A stretch of 64,000 bases of DNA from Cryobacterium arcticum (GTDB lineage: Bacteria > Actinomycetota > Actinomycetes > Actinomycetales > Microbacteriaceae). Positions within the stretch are counted from its first letter, which is position 1; each line of letters opens with the position of its first letter. Shown piece after piece: positions 19,655 through 28,359 of the stretch. The stretch is from assembly GCF_001679725.1 (NCBI RefSeq), contig NZ_CP016282.1, positions 3,224,001 through 3,288,000 on the forward strand. Reading direction: 5' to 3'. The position numbers were made by a program, and so were the translations under genes. The notes under the pieces are model-generated. The model was given only the letters and a program-made list of their open reading frames with translations, ran no database searches and was not told where the DNA came from.

Positions 19655-21505
19655 TTATTCGACCGTGACGGACTTGGCCAGGTTGCGCGGCTGGTCCACG
19701 TCCAGGCCCTTGGCGGTGGCCAGCTCGATGGCGAACATCTGCAGCGGCACCACGGCCAGCAGCGGTTCGAACAGCGGGGCGGCCAGCGGGATGTGGAACA
19801 CCGAGTCGGCGAACGGCAGCACCGCGGCGTCACCCTGCTCGGCGATCGCGATGATGCGGGCACCGCGGGCGCGGATCTCCTGGATGTTGGAGACCACCTT
19901 GGGGTGCAGGTGCGCGGAGCCGCGGGGGCTCGGCACCACCACGAAGACCGGCTGGCCGGGCTCGATGAGCGCGATCGGGCCGTGCTTGAGCTCACCGGCG
20001 GCGAAGCCCTCGGCGTGGATGTAGGCGAGTTCCTTGAGCTTGAGCGCACCCTCGAGCGCGATCGGGAAGCCCACGTGACGGCCCAGGAACAGCACCGCGC
20101 GGGTGTCGGTCATCCACGTGGCCAGCTGGTGCACGGCCTCGCCCTGCAGCAGGGTCGTGGCGAGCTTCTCCGGGATGGCCTGCAGTTCGGCGACCTGCTC
20201 GGCGAGCTCCTCGAGCGAGAGGGTGTTGCGCACCCGGGCCAGGTGCAGCGCGAAGAGGTACAGCGCGGCGATCTGGGCGGTGAAGCCCTTCGTCGACGCG
20301 ACGGCGACCTCGGGTCCGGCGTGCGTGTAGATCACGGCGTCGGATTCGCGCGGGATGGTGGCGCCCTGGGTGTTGCAGATCGAGATGGCCTTGGCGCCGG
20401 CTTCGCGGGCGTACTTCACGGCCATGAGGGTGTCCATGGTCTCGCCGGACTGGCTGATCGAGATCACCAGGGTGTGGTCGTCGAGCACCGGGTCGCGGTA
20501 GCGGAACTCGTGGCTGAGCTCCACGTCCACGGGCACCTTGGCCCACTTCTCGATGGCGTACTTGGCGGTCTGGCCGGCGTAGGCGGCGGTGCCGCAGGCG
20601 ACGATCACGATGCGACGGATGCCGGCGAGCACGTCGTCGCCGAAGGCCTCGAGCTCGGGCACGACGGCCTGGCCGTCGTGGATGCGGCCGCGCAGGGTGT
20701 TGGTGACGGCATCCGGCTGCTCGGAGATCTCTTTGGCCATGAAGGAGGACCAGCCGCCCTTTTCGCTGGCGGAGGCGTCCCAGGCGATGTCGAATTCTTC
20801 GACCTCGACGGGCGCGCCGAAGAAGTCGGTGACCGTGACGAGGTCGGGCGTGATGGTGACGATCTGGTCCTGGCCGATCGCGACGGCGCGGCGGGTGTAT
20901 TCCACGAATGCGGCGACGTCGGAGCCGAGGAAGTTCTCGCCCTCGCCCAGGCCGATGACCAGGGGCGAGTTGCGGCGGGCGCCGACGACGACGCCGGGCT
21001 GGTCTTCGTGCACGGCGAGCAGCGTGAACGCGCCGTCCAGGCGGGACACGACGGTGCGGAACGCTTCGGCGAGGTCGCCGACACGCTGGTATTCCCGGCC
21101 GAGCAGCACAGCGGCCACCTCGGTATCGGTTTCGCTGAGGAACGTGTAGCCCTCGGCGAGGAGTTCGGCCTTGAGCGGCGCGAAGTTCTCGATGATGCCA
21201 TTGTGGATGAGGGCGAGCTTGCCGTTGTCACCGAGGTGCGGGTGCGCGTTGCCGTCGGTGGGTCCACCGTGCGTGGCCCAGCGGGTGTGACCGATGCCGG
21301 TGACACCGTTCGGAATCGGGTGCGCCTCGAGCTCGGCCGCGAGCACCGCGAGCTTGCCGGCACGTTTGGCCGTGTTGAGCTTGCCGTTCGCGTCGATCAC
21401 CGCGATTCCCGCCGAGTCATAGCCCCGGTACTCAAGTCGACGCAGCCCACCCATGAGCACTTCGACGCTTTTGTTGTCTCCGACATATCCCACGATTCCG
21501 CACAT
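19655..21505 (-). CDS. glmS: Glutamine-fructose-6-phosphate aminotransferase (isomerizing)
   Basis: The enzyme makes glucosamine-6-phosphate for UDP-GlcNAc (616 residues). The nucleophile is Cys2 after Met removal (MCGIVGYVG), then LRRLEYRGYDSAG; two SIS isomerase domains fill the second half and the protein ends LAKSVTVE as in the family. I chose the ATG at 21503-21505 because this Met-Cys start is obligatory. TAAAAT seven bases upstream suggests a leaderless mRNA; therefore no glmS-type leader ribozyme is present. Divergent from coaA with 33 bp between start codons. Confidence 0.97.
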   Translation of the reverse strand: MCGIVGYVGDNKSVEVLMGGLRRLEYRGYDSAGIAVIDANGKLNTAKRAGKLAVLAAELEAHPIPNGVTGIGHTRWATHGGPTDGNAHPHLGDNGKLALIHNGIIENFAPLKAELLAEGYTFLSETDTEVAAVLLGREYQRVGDLAEAFRTVVSRLDGAFTLLAVHEDQPGVVVGARRNSPLVIGLGEGENFLGSDVAAFVEYTRRAVAIGQDQIVTITPDLVTVTDFFGAPVEVEEFDIAWDASASEKGGWSSFMAKEISEQPDAVTNTLRGRIHDGQAVVPELEAFGDDVLAGIRRIVIVACGTAAYAGQTAKYAIEKWAKVPVDVELSHEFRYRDPVLDDHTLVISISQSGETMDTLMAVKYAREAGAKAISICNTQGATIPRESDAVIYTHAGPEVAVASTKGFTAQIAALYLFALHLARVRNTLSLEELAEQVAELQAIPEKLATTLLQGEAVHQLATWMTDTRAVLFLGRHVGFPIALEGALKLKELAYIHAEGFAAGELKHGPIALIEPGQPVFVVVPSPRGSAHLHPKVVSNIQEIRARGARIIAIAEQGDAAVLPFADSVFHIPLAAPLFEPLLAVVPLQMFAIELATAKGLDVDQPRNLAKSVTVE

Positions 21506-21512
21506 GGGCCTG

Positions 21513-21518
21513 ATTTTA
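21513..21518 (-). promoter_or_regulatory. Candidate -10 for leaderless glmS
   Basis: On the minus strand TAAAAT, seven bases, then ATG. It is the best match to the -10 consensus among the leaderless candidates in this window. Confidence 0.6.
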
Positions 21519-21525
21519 GTCGCAC

Positions 21526-21531
21526 TATGCT
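21526..21531 (+). promoter_or_regulatory. Candidate -10 for leaderless coaA
   Basis: TATGCT, seven bases, then ATG at 21539. Only 7 bp separate it from the divergent glmS -10, so the two promoters must overlap. Confidence 0.55.
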
Positions 21532-21538
21532 TGCGTAG

Positions 21539-22495
21539 ATGTCCGAGCCGCTGGTGAGCCCAGGTAATACCGGTCACAGCACCCCCTTTGTGGAGCTCGA
21601 TCGTGCTGTGTGGGCCTCCCTCGCGCCCTCGACCCGGCTGCCGTTGCGTGAAACCGAGGTTGTGCAGTTGCGCGGCCTGGGCGAGCCGCTCGACATCAAC
21701 GAGGTGTCGGATGTCTACCTGCCGCTCAGCCGGCTGCTCAACCTCTACGCCGCCGGCGCCCGCAAACTGCATCGCGACACCAGCGACTTCCTCGGTGAGC
21801 GCGCCGGGGCCACCCCGTTCGTGATCGGCGTGGCCGGGTCGGTGGCGGTGGGCAAGTCCACCATCGCGCGGCTGCTGCGTGAGCTGCTCGCCCGCTGGGA
21901 AGACACCCCCCGGGTGGAGCTGGTCACCACCGACGGGTTCCTCTTCCCCAACGCCGAGCTGGCCCGCCGCGGGCTGATGGAACGCAAGGGCTTCCCCGAG
22001 TCGTACGACCGGCGTGCGCTGCTGCGCTTCGTCAGCGCGATCAAGAGCGGCGCCGCCGAGGTGCGCGCCCCGTTCTACTCGCACCTCAACTACGACATCG
22101 TGCCCGACGCGCAGGTGGTCGTGCGTCAGCCCGACATCCTGATCGTCGAGGGTCTCAACGTGCTGCAGCCGCCGGCGCCGGGCCACGGGCTCGCGGTCAG
22201 CGACCTGTTCGACTTCACCATCTACGTGGATGCGCGCACCTCCGACATCTCACGTTGGTACGAGGAGCGTTTCCTCGGGCTGCAGCGCGGGGCGTTCACC
22301 AACCCCAAGTCGTTCTTCCACCGGTTCGCCTCGCTCAGCGAGGACGAGGCCCGGGCGCGCGCCCGCACCATCTGGGGCACCATCAACGAGCCCAACCTGC
22401 TGCAGAACATCCGCCCCACGCGCTCCCGCGCCACACTGGTGCTGCGCAAGGACTCCGACCACACTGTCGACAAGGTGCTGCTCCGCAAGGTCTGA
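21539..22495 (+). CDS. coaA: Type I pantothenate kinase
   Basis: It catalyses the first step of coenzyme A synthesis (318 residues, normal for CoaA). The P-loop [12 protein letters not shown] is at 97-108, followed by [10 protein letters not shown] and the DFTIYVDA segment. There is no ribosome site before the ATG; the upstream TATGCT and seven-base spacing support a leaderless start. The stop is 28 bp before the start of the GNAT gene. Confidence 0.97.
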   Translation: MSEPLVSPGNTGHSTPFVELDRAVWASLAPSTRLPLRETEVVQLRGLGEPLDINEVSDVYLPLSRLLNLYAAGARKLHRDTSDFLGERAGATPFVIGVAGSVAVGKSTIARLLRELLARWEDTPRVELVTTDGFLFPNAELARRGLMERKGFPESYDRRALLRFVSAIKSGAAEVRAPFYSHLNYDIVPDAQVVVRQPDILIVEGLNVLQPPAPGHGLAVSDLFDFTIYVDARTSDISRWYEERFLGLQRGAFTNPKSFFHRFASLSEDEARARARTIWGTINEPNLLQNIRPTRSRATLVLRKDSDHTVDKVLLRKV

Positions 22496-22511
22496 CCCTG
22501 GCGGGCGCGGC

Positions 22512-22517
22512 TACGGT
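22512..22517 (+). promoter_or_regulatory. Candidate -10 for a leaderless transcript of the GNAT gene
   Basis: TACGGT, six bases, then ATG at 22524. The intervening GGAG could also serve as a very closely spaced ribosome site. Confidence 0.45.
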
Positions 22518-22523
22518 GGAGCT

Positions 22524-23114
22524 ATGGATTTCGAGGTGCGCACGGGGCGGCTTCTTCTGCGGCGCTGGCTCGACAGCGACCGCGCGCCGTTCGCCGTGCT
22601 CAACGCGGATGCCGAGGTGATGCGCTTCTTCCCCGCTCCCCTCGACCGCGCCCAGAGTGACGGCCTCGCTGCACGCGCCGACGCGCTGTTCGACACGCAC
22701 GGCTACGGGCTGTGGGCGCTCGAGCGACTGGACACCGGCGAGTTCATCGGCTTCACCGGTCTCGCTCCCCTGCCGGAGGGCATCCCCGGTGCCGGCGGCG
22801 TCGAAGTGGGGTGGCGGCTGGCGCCGACGGCATGGGGCCACGGCTTCGCCACCGAAGCAGCGATGGCGGCCCTGCGGTTCGGCTTCGACACCGTGGGGCT
22901 GGCCGAGGTGAACTCGATCACGGCGGTGGTCAACATCCGCTCACGGAAGGTCATGGAGCGGCTCGGGATGCGTCCGGCCGGCGAGTTCGACCACCCGCGG
23001 GTCGCCCCGGACTCGGCCCTGCGGCGACACGTGCGGTACCGTCTGCCCGCCGTCGGAAAGCCCGCCGAAACTGCCCTCACCGACCCGTCCGGCGGTCGGG
23101 ACGGCGCAAACTGA
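22524..23114 (+). CDS. GNAT-family N-acetyltransferase (RimJ/RimL-like)
   Basis: A 196-residue acetyltransferase. It begins FEVRTGRLLLRRW, the classic start of RimJ/RimL-like proteins, and has AWGHGFATEAAMAALRFGF (acetyl-CoA motif A) and NIRSRKVMERLGM (motif B). The substrate may be a protein N-terminus or a small molecule; the sequence does not decide. The C-terminal 25 residues are extra and polar. It follows coaA but appears to have its own promoter. Confidence 0.8.
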   Translation: MDFEVRTGRLLLRRWLDSDRAPFAVLNADAEVMRFFPAPLDRAQSDGLAARADALFDTHGYGLWALERLDTGEFIGFTGLAPLPEGIPGAGGVEVGWRLAPTAWGHGFATEAAMAALRFGFDTVGLAEVNSITAVVNIRSRKVMERLGMRPAGEFDHPRVAPDSALRRHVRYRLPAVGKPAETALTDPSGGRDGAN

Positions 23115-23235
23115 CAGTCGTCACGAACCGTCAGAATTTTCGCAGCAGGCGCTCAGACCGCCCGTTCTAGGCTTGTTCAGTTGTGCCTGCCACCCCGCGG
23201 CGGCGGCACGCCGACGACCGATGAAAGGTACAAAA

Positions 23236-24132
23236 TTGTCCTCTGACCAGTACACCTTCGAAGACCCGTCCAAGAAGTACGCCGACATCGATACCACCGC
23301 GCAGTCCCAGAAGGGCGCCGGGCTGGACGCCAAACTGAACAACACCGCTGACCGCGGGGAGACCTCCTACCGCGGCTCCGGGCGCCTCACCGGACGCAAG
23401 GCCCTCATCACCGGAGGCGACTCCGGCATCGGCGCCGCCGTCGCCATCGCGTTCGCCCGCGAAGGGGCGGATGTGGCCATCTCCTACCTCCCCGAGGAGG
23501 AAGAGGACGCCAAGAAGATCGTCGCGCTCATCGAGGAGGCCGGCCGCACCGCCGTCGCCCTGCCCGGCGACCTGACCGACTCCGCCTTCTGCCGCGAGAT
23601 CATCGGCAGCGCGGTCGACGGGCTCGGCGGCCTGGACATCCTGGTGAACAATGCCGGCAAGCAGCAGCATGTGGAGGACCTGCTCGAGCTCAGCGACGAG
23701 CAGTTCGACGAGACCTTCAAGACGAACGTCTACGCCATGTTCTGGCTCACCAAGGCGGCCCTGCCGCACCTCAAGCCGGGCTCGAGCATCATCAACACCA
23801 CCTCGATCCAGGCCTACTCCCCCTCGGAGAACCTGGTGGACTACGCCTCCACGAAGGCCACGATCAACGCGTTCACCAAGGCGCTCGGTCAGCAACTGGC
23901 GCCGAAGGGCATCCGGGTCAACGCCGTGGCACCCGGACCGATCTGGACGCCGCTGCAGACCGCGGGCGGCCAGCCCACCGAGGAGCTGCCCGAGTTCGGC
24001 GAGCAGACCCCGCTGGGGCGTCCCGGCCAGCCGGCCGAGCTGGCCCCGGCCTATGTCTTCCTCGCGTCGGGTGAATCCAGCTACGTCATCGGCGAGACGT
24101 TGAACGTGAACGGCGGCATGCCCACGCCGTAA
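23236..24132 (+). CDS. SDR-family oxidoreductase
   Basis: A 298-residue short-chain dehydrogenase with an N-terminal extension of about 50 residues (SSDQYTFEDPSKKYADID) as in the YhdN/YghA subgroup. The cofactor motif TGGDSGIG is at 59-66, NNAG at 138-141, and the catalytic Ser190, Tyr203 and Lys207 (YASTK) are present. The substrate is unknown; subgroup members are stress-associated. I favour TTG 23236 because AAAGG lies 7 nt upstream; ATG 23221, five codons earlier, is the alternative. It is convergent with glmM across a repeat array. Confidence 0.87.
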   Translation: MSSDQYTFEDPSKKYADIDTTAQSQKGAGLDAKLNNTADRGETSYRGSGRLTGRKALITGGDSGIGAAVAIAFAREGADVAISYLPEEEEDAKKIVALIEEAGRTAVALPGDLTDSAFCREIIGSAVDGLGGLDILVNNAGKQQHVEDLLELSDEQFDETFKTNVYAMFWLTKAALPHLKPGSSIINTTSIQAYSPSENLVDYASTKATINAFTKALGQQLAPKGIRVNAVAPGPIWTPLQTAGGQPTEELPEFGEQTPLGRPGQPAELAPAYVFLASGESSYVIGETLNVNGGMPTP

Positions 24133-24192
24133 CGGCAGCAGGACGGATGCGGGCGGTCAGGTTCTCCTGGCCGCCCGCTTTTTGCGCTCCCA

Positions 24193-24721
24193 GGGCTCGA
24201 CCGACGCGACGGCCGAGACCAGCGCGACCCATACGGCGATCGAGCTTGTCGAAATCCCGCAACCCGAACGCGCACACACCACCCCGCACCAGGTCTCGAC
24301 AAGCTCGACCGACGAGACGGGAACGAACGCAAACCCGGTCACGAGGTCTCGACAAGCTCGACCGACGCAACGGCCGAGACCGGCGCAACCCATACGGCGA
24401 TCGAGCTTGTCGAGATCACGCGAGCCGAACGCGCGCGCGACGACCCTCACCAGGTCTCGACAGGCTCGACCGACGCAACGGCCGAGACCGGCGCAACCCA
24501 TACGGCGATCGAGCTTGTCGAGATCACGCGAGCCGAACGCGTACGCGACGACCCTCACGAGGTCTCGACAGGCTCGACCGACGAGACGGGAACGGACGCA
24601 GACCCGGTCACGAGGTCTCGACAAGCTCGACCGACGCAACGGCCGAGACCGCCGAGACCAACGCAACGGGCGAGACGGGCGCGACCCTTGCGGTGATCGA
24701 GCTTGTCGAGATCCCTCGAGC
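24193..24721. repeat. Phased 19-bp-core repeat array 1 (between SDR gene and glmM)
   Basis: The 610-bp spacer between two convergent genes is filled by copies of a 19-bp core in two orientations: F (GGTCTCGACRAGCTCGACC) and R (GATCGAGCTTGTCGAGATC). Cores start at 24238 R, 24292 F, 24345 F, 24399 R, 24453 F, 24507 R, 24561 F, 24614 F and 24695 R, that is 54, 53, 54, 54, 54, 54, 53 and 81 bp apart; a decayed copy is near 24193. F-F steps are 53 bp and F-R or R-F steps 54 bp. The DNA between cores is also conserved by orientation. Open frames across it are by-products of the repeats. Confidence 0.9.
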
Positions 24722-24742
24722 CGAGCGCGGGAGCGGGGGTGT

Positions 24743-26119
24743 CTAGGCGACGGGCAGGGCCAGGCGGGACTGTACGACCTCGGCCAGGGCGTGGGCCAGG
24801 CGGTCGGCGGTGGGCTGGTCGGCGGCTTCCACCATGACCCGCACCATCGGCTCGGTGCCGGAGGGACGCAGCAGCACCCGGCCGGTGTCACCGAGTTCGA
24901 GCTCGGCGTCGCGTATGGCCTGGGCGATGACCTCGTCGCCGGCGAGGGCGTGGTGGTCCACGCCGCGCACGTTCACGAGGATCTGCGGGAACACCGTCAT
25001 GACGCTGGCCAGCTCGGCCAGGCTCTTGCCGGTGCGCGCCATCTCGGCCACGAGGTGCAGGCCGGTGAGGATGCCGTCGCCGGTGGTGGCGAACTTCGTC
25101 ATGATGACGTGCCCGCTCTGCTCGCCGCCGAGCGAGAGCCCGTGGGCGTCGAGTTCCTCGAGCACGTAGCGGTCGCCCACCTTCGACTCGATCATGCTGA
25201 TGCCATTGGCGGCCATGGCCTTCTTGAGGCCGAGGTTGCTCATCACCGTCGCCACCAGGGTGTTGTCGGTGAGCACGCCGCGTTCGGCCATCGACACGGC
25301 CAGGATCGCCATGATCTGGTCGCCGTCGACGATGTTGCCGTCGCGGTCCACGGCCAGGCAGCGGTCGGCGTCGCCGTCGTGGGCGATACCCACGTCGGCG
25401 CCGTGCTCGAGCACCGCGCGGGCGAGGTTGTCGAGGTGGGTCGAGCCCACCCCGTCGTTGATGTTGAGGCCGTCGGGGTCGGCGCCGATGACGGTGACGC
25501 GGGCGCCGGCATCCGTGAAGACCTGCGGCGAGACGCCGGCGGCGGCGCCATGGGCGCAGTCGAGCACCACGTGGATGCCGTCGAGCCGGTGCGGCAGGGT
25601 GCCGAGCAGGTGCACGACGTAGCGGTCCTCGGCGTCGGCGAAGCGGCGGATGCGGCCCACGTCACCGGCGATCGGGGTGAGCAGCTGGTCGCCGGCGGCG
25701 AGAACCGCCTCGATACGGTCCTCCACGTCGTCGGGAAGCTTGGTGCCGCCGAAGGCGAAGAACTTGATGCCGTTGTCGGGCGCAGGGTTGTGCGAGGCGG
25801 AGATCATCACGCCGAAGTCTGCGCCGATGTCGGCGATGAGGAACGCGGCGGCGGGCGTCGGGATGACGCCGGCGTCCAACACGTCTACGCCGGAGCTGGC
25901 CAAGCCTGCTGCAACGGCGGAGGTGATGAATTCACCGGAAATACGGGGGTCGCGAGCGACCACGGCGACGGGGCGACGGCCCTGTGCGCGGCGGAGCTCA
26001 GCGCGGCGGCCCGAGGTGAGCACCACGGCGCTCGCCTGGGCGAGGCCCAGGGCCAGGCCAGCCGTGAGATCACGGTTAGCCAGGCCCCGGACGCCGTCCG
26101 TGCCGAATAGTCGAGCCAT
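24743..26119 (-). CDS. glmM: Phosphoglucosamine mutase
   Basis: It converts glucosamine-6-phosphate to glucosamine-1-phosphate for UDP-GlcNAc and follows GlmS in the pathway (458 residues). The phospho-Ser loop MISASHNP has Ser109; the metal loop is DGDADR and the sugar loop [21 protein letters not shown] closes the phosphate-binding domain. It begins [12 protein letters not shown] as in the family. It lies 24 bp after the rpsI stop and is probably co-transcribed with rplM-rpsI. Repeat array 1 starts just past its stop. Confidence 0.97.
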   Translation of the reverse strand: MARLFGTDGVRGLANRDLTAGLALGLAQASAVVLTSGRRAELRRAQGRRPVAVVARDPRISGEFITSAVAAGLASSGVDVLDAGVIPTPAAAFLIADIGADFGVMISASHNPAPDNGIKFFAFGGTKLPDDVEDRIEAVLAAGDQLLTPIAGDVGRIRRFADAEDRYVVHLLGTLPHRLDGIHVVLDCAHGAAAGVSPQVFTDAGARVTVIGADPDGLNINDGVGSTHLDNLARAVLEHGADVGIAHDGDADRCLAVDRDGNIVDGDQIMAILAVSMAERGVLTDNTLVATVMSNLGLKKAMAANGISMIESKVGDRYVLEELDAHGLSLGGEQSGHVIMTKFATTGDGILTGLHLVAEMARTGKSLAELASVMTVFPQILVNVRGVDHHALAGDEVIAQAIRDAELELGDTGRVLLRPSGTEPMVRVMVEAADQPTADRLAHALAEVVQSRLALPVA

Positions 26120-26143
26120 ATGAGTGCGAACTCGACTAACGGG

Positions 26144-26629
26144 TTAGCGCTTCGAGAACTGAGGCGCCTTGCGGGCCTTCTTGAGTCCGGCCTTCTTGCG
26201 CTCCTTGACGCGAGCGTCACGGTTGAGGAAGCCGGCCTTCTTGAGGATCGCGCGGTTGTTCTCTTCGTCGATCTGGTTCAGCGAGCGAGCGATGCCGAGG
26301 CGCAGCGCGCCGGCCTGGCCGGACGGGCCACCACCGGTGATGCGGGCGATGACGTCGTAGCTGCCGAGCAGGTCGAGGACCTTGAACGGGTCGTTGATGA
26401 GCTGCTGGTGGAGCTTGTTCGGGAAGTAGTCGTCGAGCTCGCGCCCGTTGACGACGATCTTGCCGGCGCCCGGGACGATGCGCACGCGGGCGATGGCCTG
26501 CTTGCGACGGCCCACGGCTGCGCCGGGAACGTTGAGGACGGCGCGGGGCGCCTTGGTTGCTGCTTCAGCGGGAGTCTCGGTGGAGTAACTCTCGGGAGCT
26601 GCGTCAATCTGGTCTGCGATCTTCGCCAC
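26144..26629 (-). CDS. rpsI: 30S ribosomal protein S9
   Basis: 161 residues with a conserved S9 core from about residue 35 and the C-terminal [14 protein letters not shown] tail that reaches the P-site tRNA. The first 30 residues (Ala/Glu/Thr-rich) are an actinobacterial extension. GTG start. It follows rplM after 50 bp, the universal L13-S9 pair, and leads into glmM. Confidence 0.97.
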   Translation of the reverse strand: MAKIADQIDAAPESYSTETPAEAATKAPRAVLNVPGAAVGRRKQAIARVRIVPGAGKIVVNGRELDDYFPNKLHQQLINDPFKVLDLLGSYDVIARITGGGPSGQAGALRLGIARSLNQIDEENNRAILKKAGFLNRDARVKERKKAGLKKARKAPQFSKR

Positions 26630-26679
26630 GATGGTGTGAATCCTTTTTTCTTAGATATCGAGAAGTCTGGGGGCCGACG

Positions 26680-27126
26680 CTACTGAGCGACCTGGCTGAG
26701 GGTGTACGGCTTGGGCTGCTGCGCAGCGTGCGGGTGCTGCGGGCCTTCGTAGACCTTGAGCTTCAGCAGCTGTGCACGGCCGAGCGAGTTCTTCGGCAGC
26801 ATGCCGCGAATCGCCTTCTCAACCGCACGGGTGGGGTGCTTCTCGAGCATCTCCGCGTAGGTGGTAGCCGTCAGGCCGCCCGGGTAACCGGAGTGGCGGT
26901 AGGCCTTCTTCTGCTCGAGCTTCGCGCCGGTGAGGGCGATCTTCTCGGCGTTGATGATGATGACGAAGTCGCCACCGTCCATGTGGGGGGAGAAGGTCGC
27001 CTTGTGCTTGCCGCGAAGGAGAATCGCGGCGTGGCTGGCGAGCCGACCCAGAATGATGTCGGTGGCATCGATGACGACCCAGTCGTGCTGGAGTTCGCTT
27101 GCCTTGGGAGTATAAGTGCGCGTCAC
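26680..27126 (-). CDS. rplM: 50S ribosomal protein L13
   Basis: 148 residues with the L13 core ([19 protein letters not shown], then [20 protein letters not shown]). I chose the GTG at 27124-27126 because the protein then begins [10 protein letters not shown], as in actinobacterial L13; upstream in-frame sequence has no similarity. L13 binds 23S rRNA early in assembly and is a leader-binding regulator in some bacteria. A structured leader lies directly upstream. Confidence 0.96.
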   Translation of the reverse strand: MTRTYTPKASELQHDWVVIDATDIILGRLASHAAILLRGKHKATFSPHMDGGDFVIIINAEKIALTGAKLEQKKAYRHSGYPGGLTATTYAEMLEKHPTRAVEKAIRGMLPKNSLGRAQLLKLKVYEGPQHPHAAQQPKPYTLSQVAQ

Positions 27127-27146
27127 TGTTGTGCTGCTTTCTTGTT

Positions 27147-27225
27147 CGAACGGAGGTGTTCGTGAATCCCGCTCCGGGTGTGTTCTCGAGGAGAACACGA
27201 TCGATGGAGGGCTCACGTTCGCGGG
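27147..27225 (-). promoter_or_regulatory. Structured leader of rplM-rpsI (candidate regulatory RNA)
   Basis: Upstream of rplM the transcript can form a 5-bp helix CGAAC/GTTCG (27147-27151 with 27158-27162) and an outer helix CCCGC/GCGGG (27168-27172 with 27221-27225) that encloses a perfect 8-bp hairpin GTGTTCTC-GAG-GAGAACAC (27180-27198). A possible promoter is further upstream. Autoregulation by L13 is inference. Confidence 0.45.
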
Positions 27226-27311
27226 CCTGGCTGCAACGCTCAGACACCAAAGGTCAACACTAGTTCACCGGGTAACTGCGGCACAACTCCGCAGACCAGA
27301 TCCGTGCGAAC

Positions 27312-28295
27312 TCACTCGTCTTCGGGCAGCTCCCGGCGCGCCCGCGTCTGCGCGGCACGGATGGCCATACCCGCGTCCTCCGGGTAGCCCACCTCCATGA
27401 GGGTGAGCCCATGTGCCTGCATCACCTTGAACTCGCTGGTGCGGGCGCGCTCGATGCGCAGGTCCACCAGGCGGGTGCCCACGAGTTTGCCCTCGCCCAC
27501 CGATACGCAGGCGCCCACGAGCGCGCGCACCATCGAGTGGCAGAATGCGTCGGCCTGCACCGTCGCCACGAGCACCCCGTCGGGGTCGCGCCGCCAGTCG
27601 AAGGACTGCAGGGTGCGGATGGTCGTGGCCCCCGGCCGCGGCTTGCAGTAGGTGGCGAAATCGTGCAGCCCGATCAGGGTGGCCGCGGCCTCCTGCATCG
27701 CGGGAAGGTCGAGGGCGAAGCCGTGCCAGGTGGTGCGCATCCGTTGCAGCGGGTCGTGCAGCGCCTGGGTGTCGGCGATGCGGTATTCGTAGCGGCGCCA
27801 GAGCGCGGAGAAGCGCGCGTCGAACCCGGGGGGTGCGATGGTGGCGCTGCGGATCACGATCTCGGGCTGGGTGACCAGGATGCCGCCAAGTCGGCGCTGC
27901 ACCATCGACGCCAGCTCGTTGGGGTACCGGGGGGTGCCCCGACCCCGCTTGACGCGCACGAGGCTGTCGACCTGGTCGGCATTGAGGTCAAAGTGGGCCA
28001 CCTGGCCCAGAGCGTGCACGCCGGAGTCGGTGCGCCCGGCGACCACGAGGTCCGGCGTGGGCTGGTGCCGTTTCAGGATGGCACCCAGGCCCTCCTCGAT
28101 CTGGCCCTGGATGGTCTTGTAGCCGGGCTGGCGGGCCCAGCCAAAGAAGCCCGTGCCGTCGTACGCCACGTCGAGGCGGATGCGCGTGGAGCCGGGTTCG
28201 GGCATCGAATCGGACGGCTCCGCGAGCGCGCCATCCGGGTTGAGGTCCGTCAGCACCGGCAGCGGAAGGCCGTCTACGGGCTCGGGAAAACTCAC
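27312..28295 (-). CDS. truA: tRNA pseudouridine(38-40) synthase TruA
   Basis: It isomerises uridines 38-40 in the anticodon stem-loop of tRNAs. 327 residues, longer than the usual 260-280 because of about 38 extra Pro/Asp-rich residues at the start. The catalytic Asp90 is in AGRTDSGVHA and the fold starts RLDVAYDGTGFFGWARQPG. The GTG start is preceded by TACACT and seven bases (leaderless signature, -10 at 28303-28308). truA usually follows rplQ; here a large acyltransferase gene on the opposite strand lies between. Confidence 0.95.
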   Translation of the reverse strand: MSFPEPVDGLPLPVLTDLNPDGALAEPSDSMPEPGSTRIRLDVAYDGTGFFGWARQPGYKTIQGQIEEGLGAILKRHQPTPDLVVAGRTDSGVHALGQVAHFDLNADQVDSLVRVKRGRGTPRYPNELASMVQRRLGGILVTQPEIVIRSATIAPPGFDARFSALWRRYEYRIADTQALHDPLQRMRTTWHGFALDLPAMQEAAATLIGLHDFATYCKPRPGATTIRTLQSFDWRRDPDGVLVATVQADAFCHSMVRALVGACVSVGEGKLVGTRLVDLRIERARTSEFKVMQAHGLTLMEVGYPEDAGMAIRAAQTRARRELPEDE

Positions 28296-28302
28296 AGAGG
28301 TC

Positions 28303-28308
28303 AGTGTA
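28303..28308 (-). promoter_or_regulatory. Candidate -10 for leaderless truA
   Basis: TACACT, seven bases, then GTG on the minus strand, within the 64-bp divergent spacer to the acyltransferase gene. Confidence 0.5.
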
Positions 28309-28359
28309 GAGGCCCGGCCGGGTTATCGTAGGACGGGCCTTCGACGGGCCCCCCTCGCT

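Noticed and set aside
21506..21538. Possible glmS leader ribozyme or riboswitch
   Set aside because: Only 33 bp separate glmS from coaA, far too short for such an RNA, and the -10 position implies no leader.
24147..24891. Long open frames across repeat array 1 on both strands
   Set aside because: They consist of repeated Arg/Ser/Thr/Asp-rich peptides created by the repeat units, overlap glmM or each other, and match no protein family.
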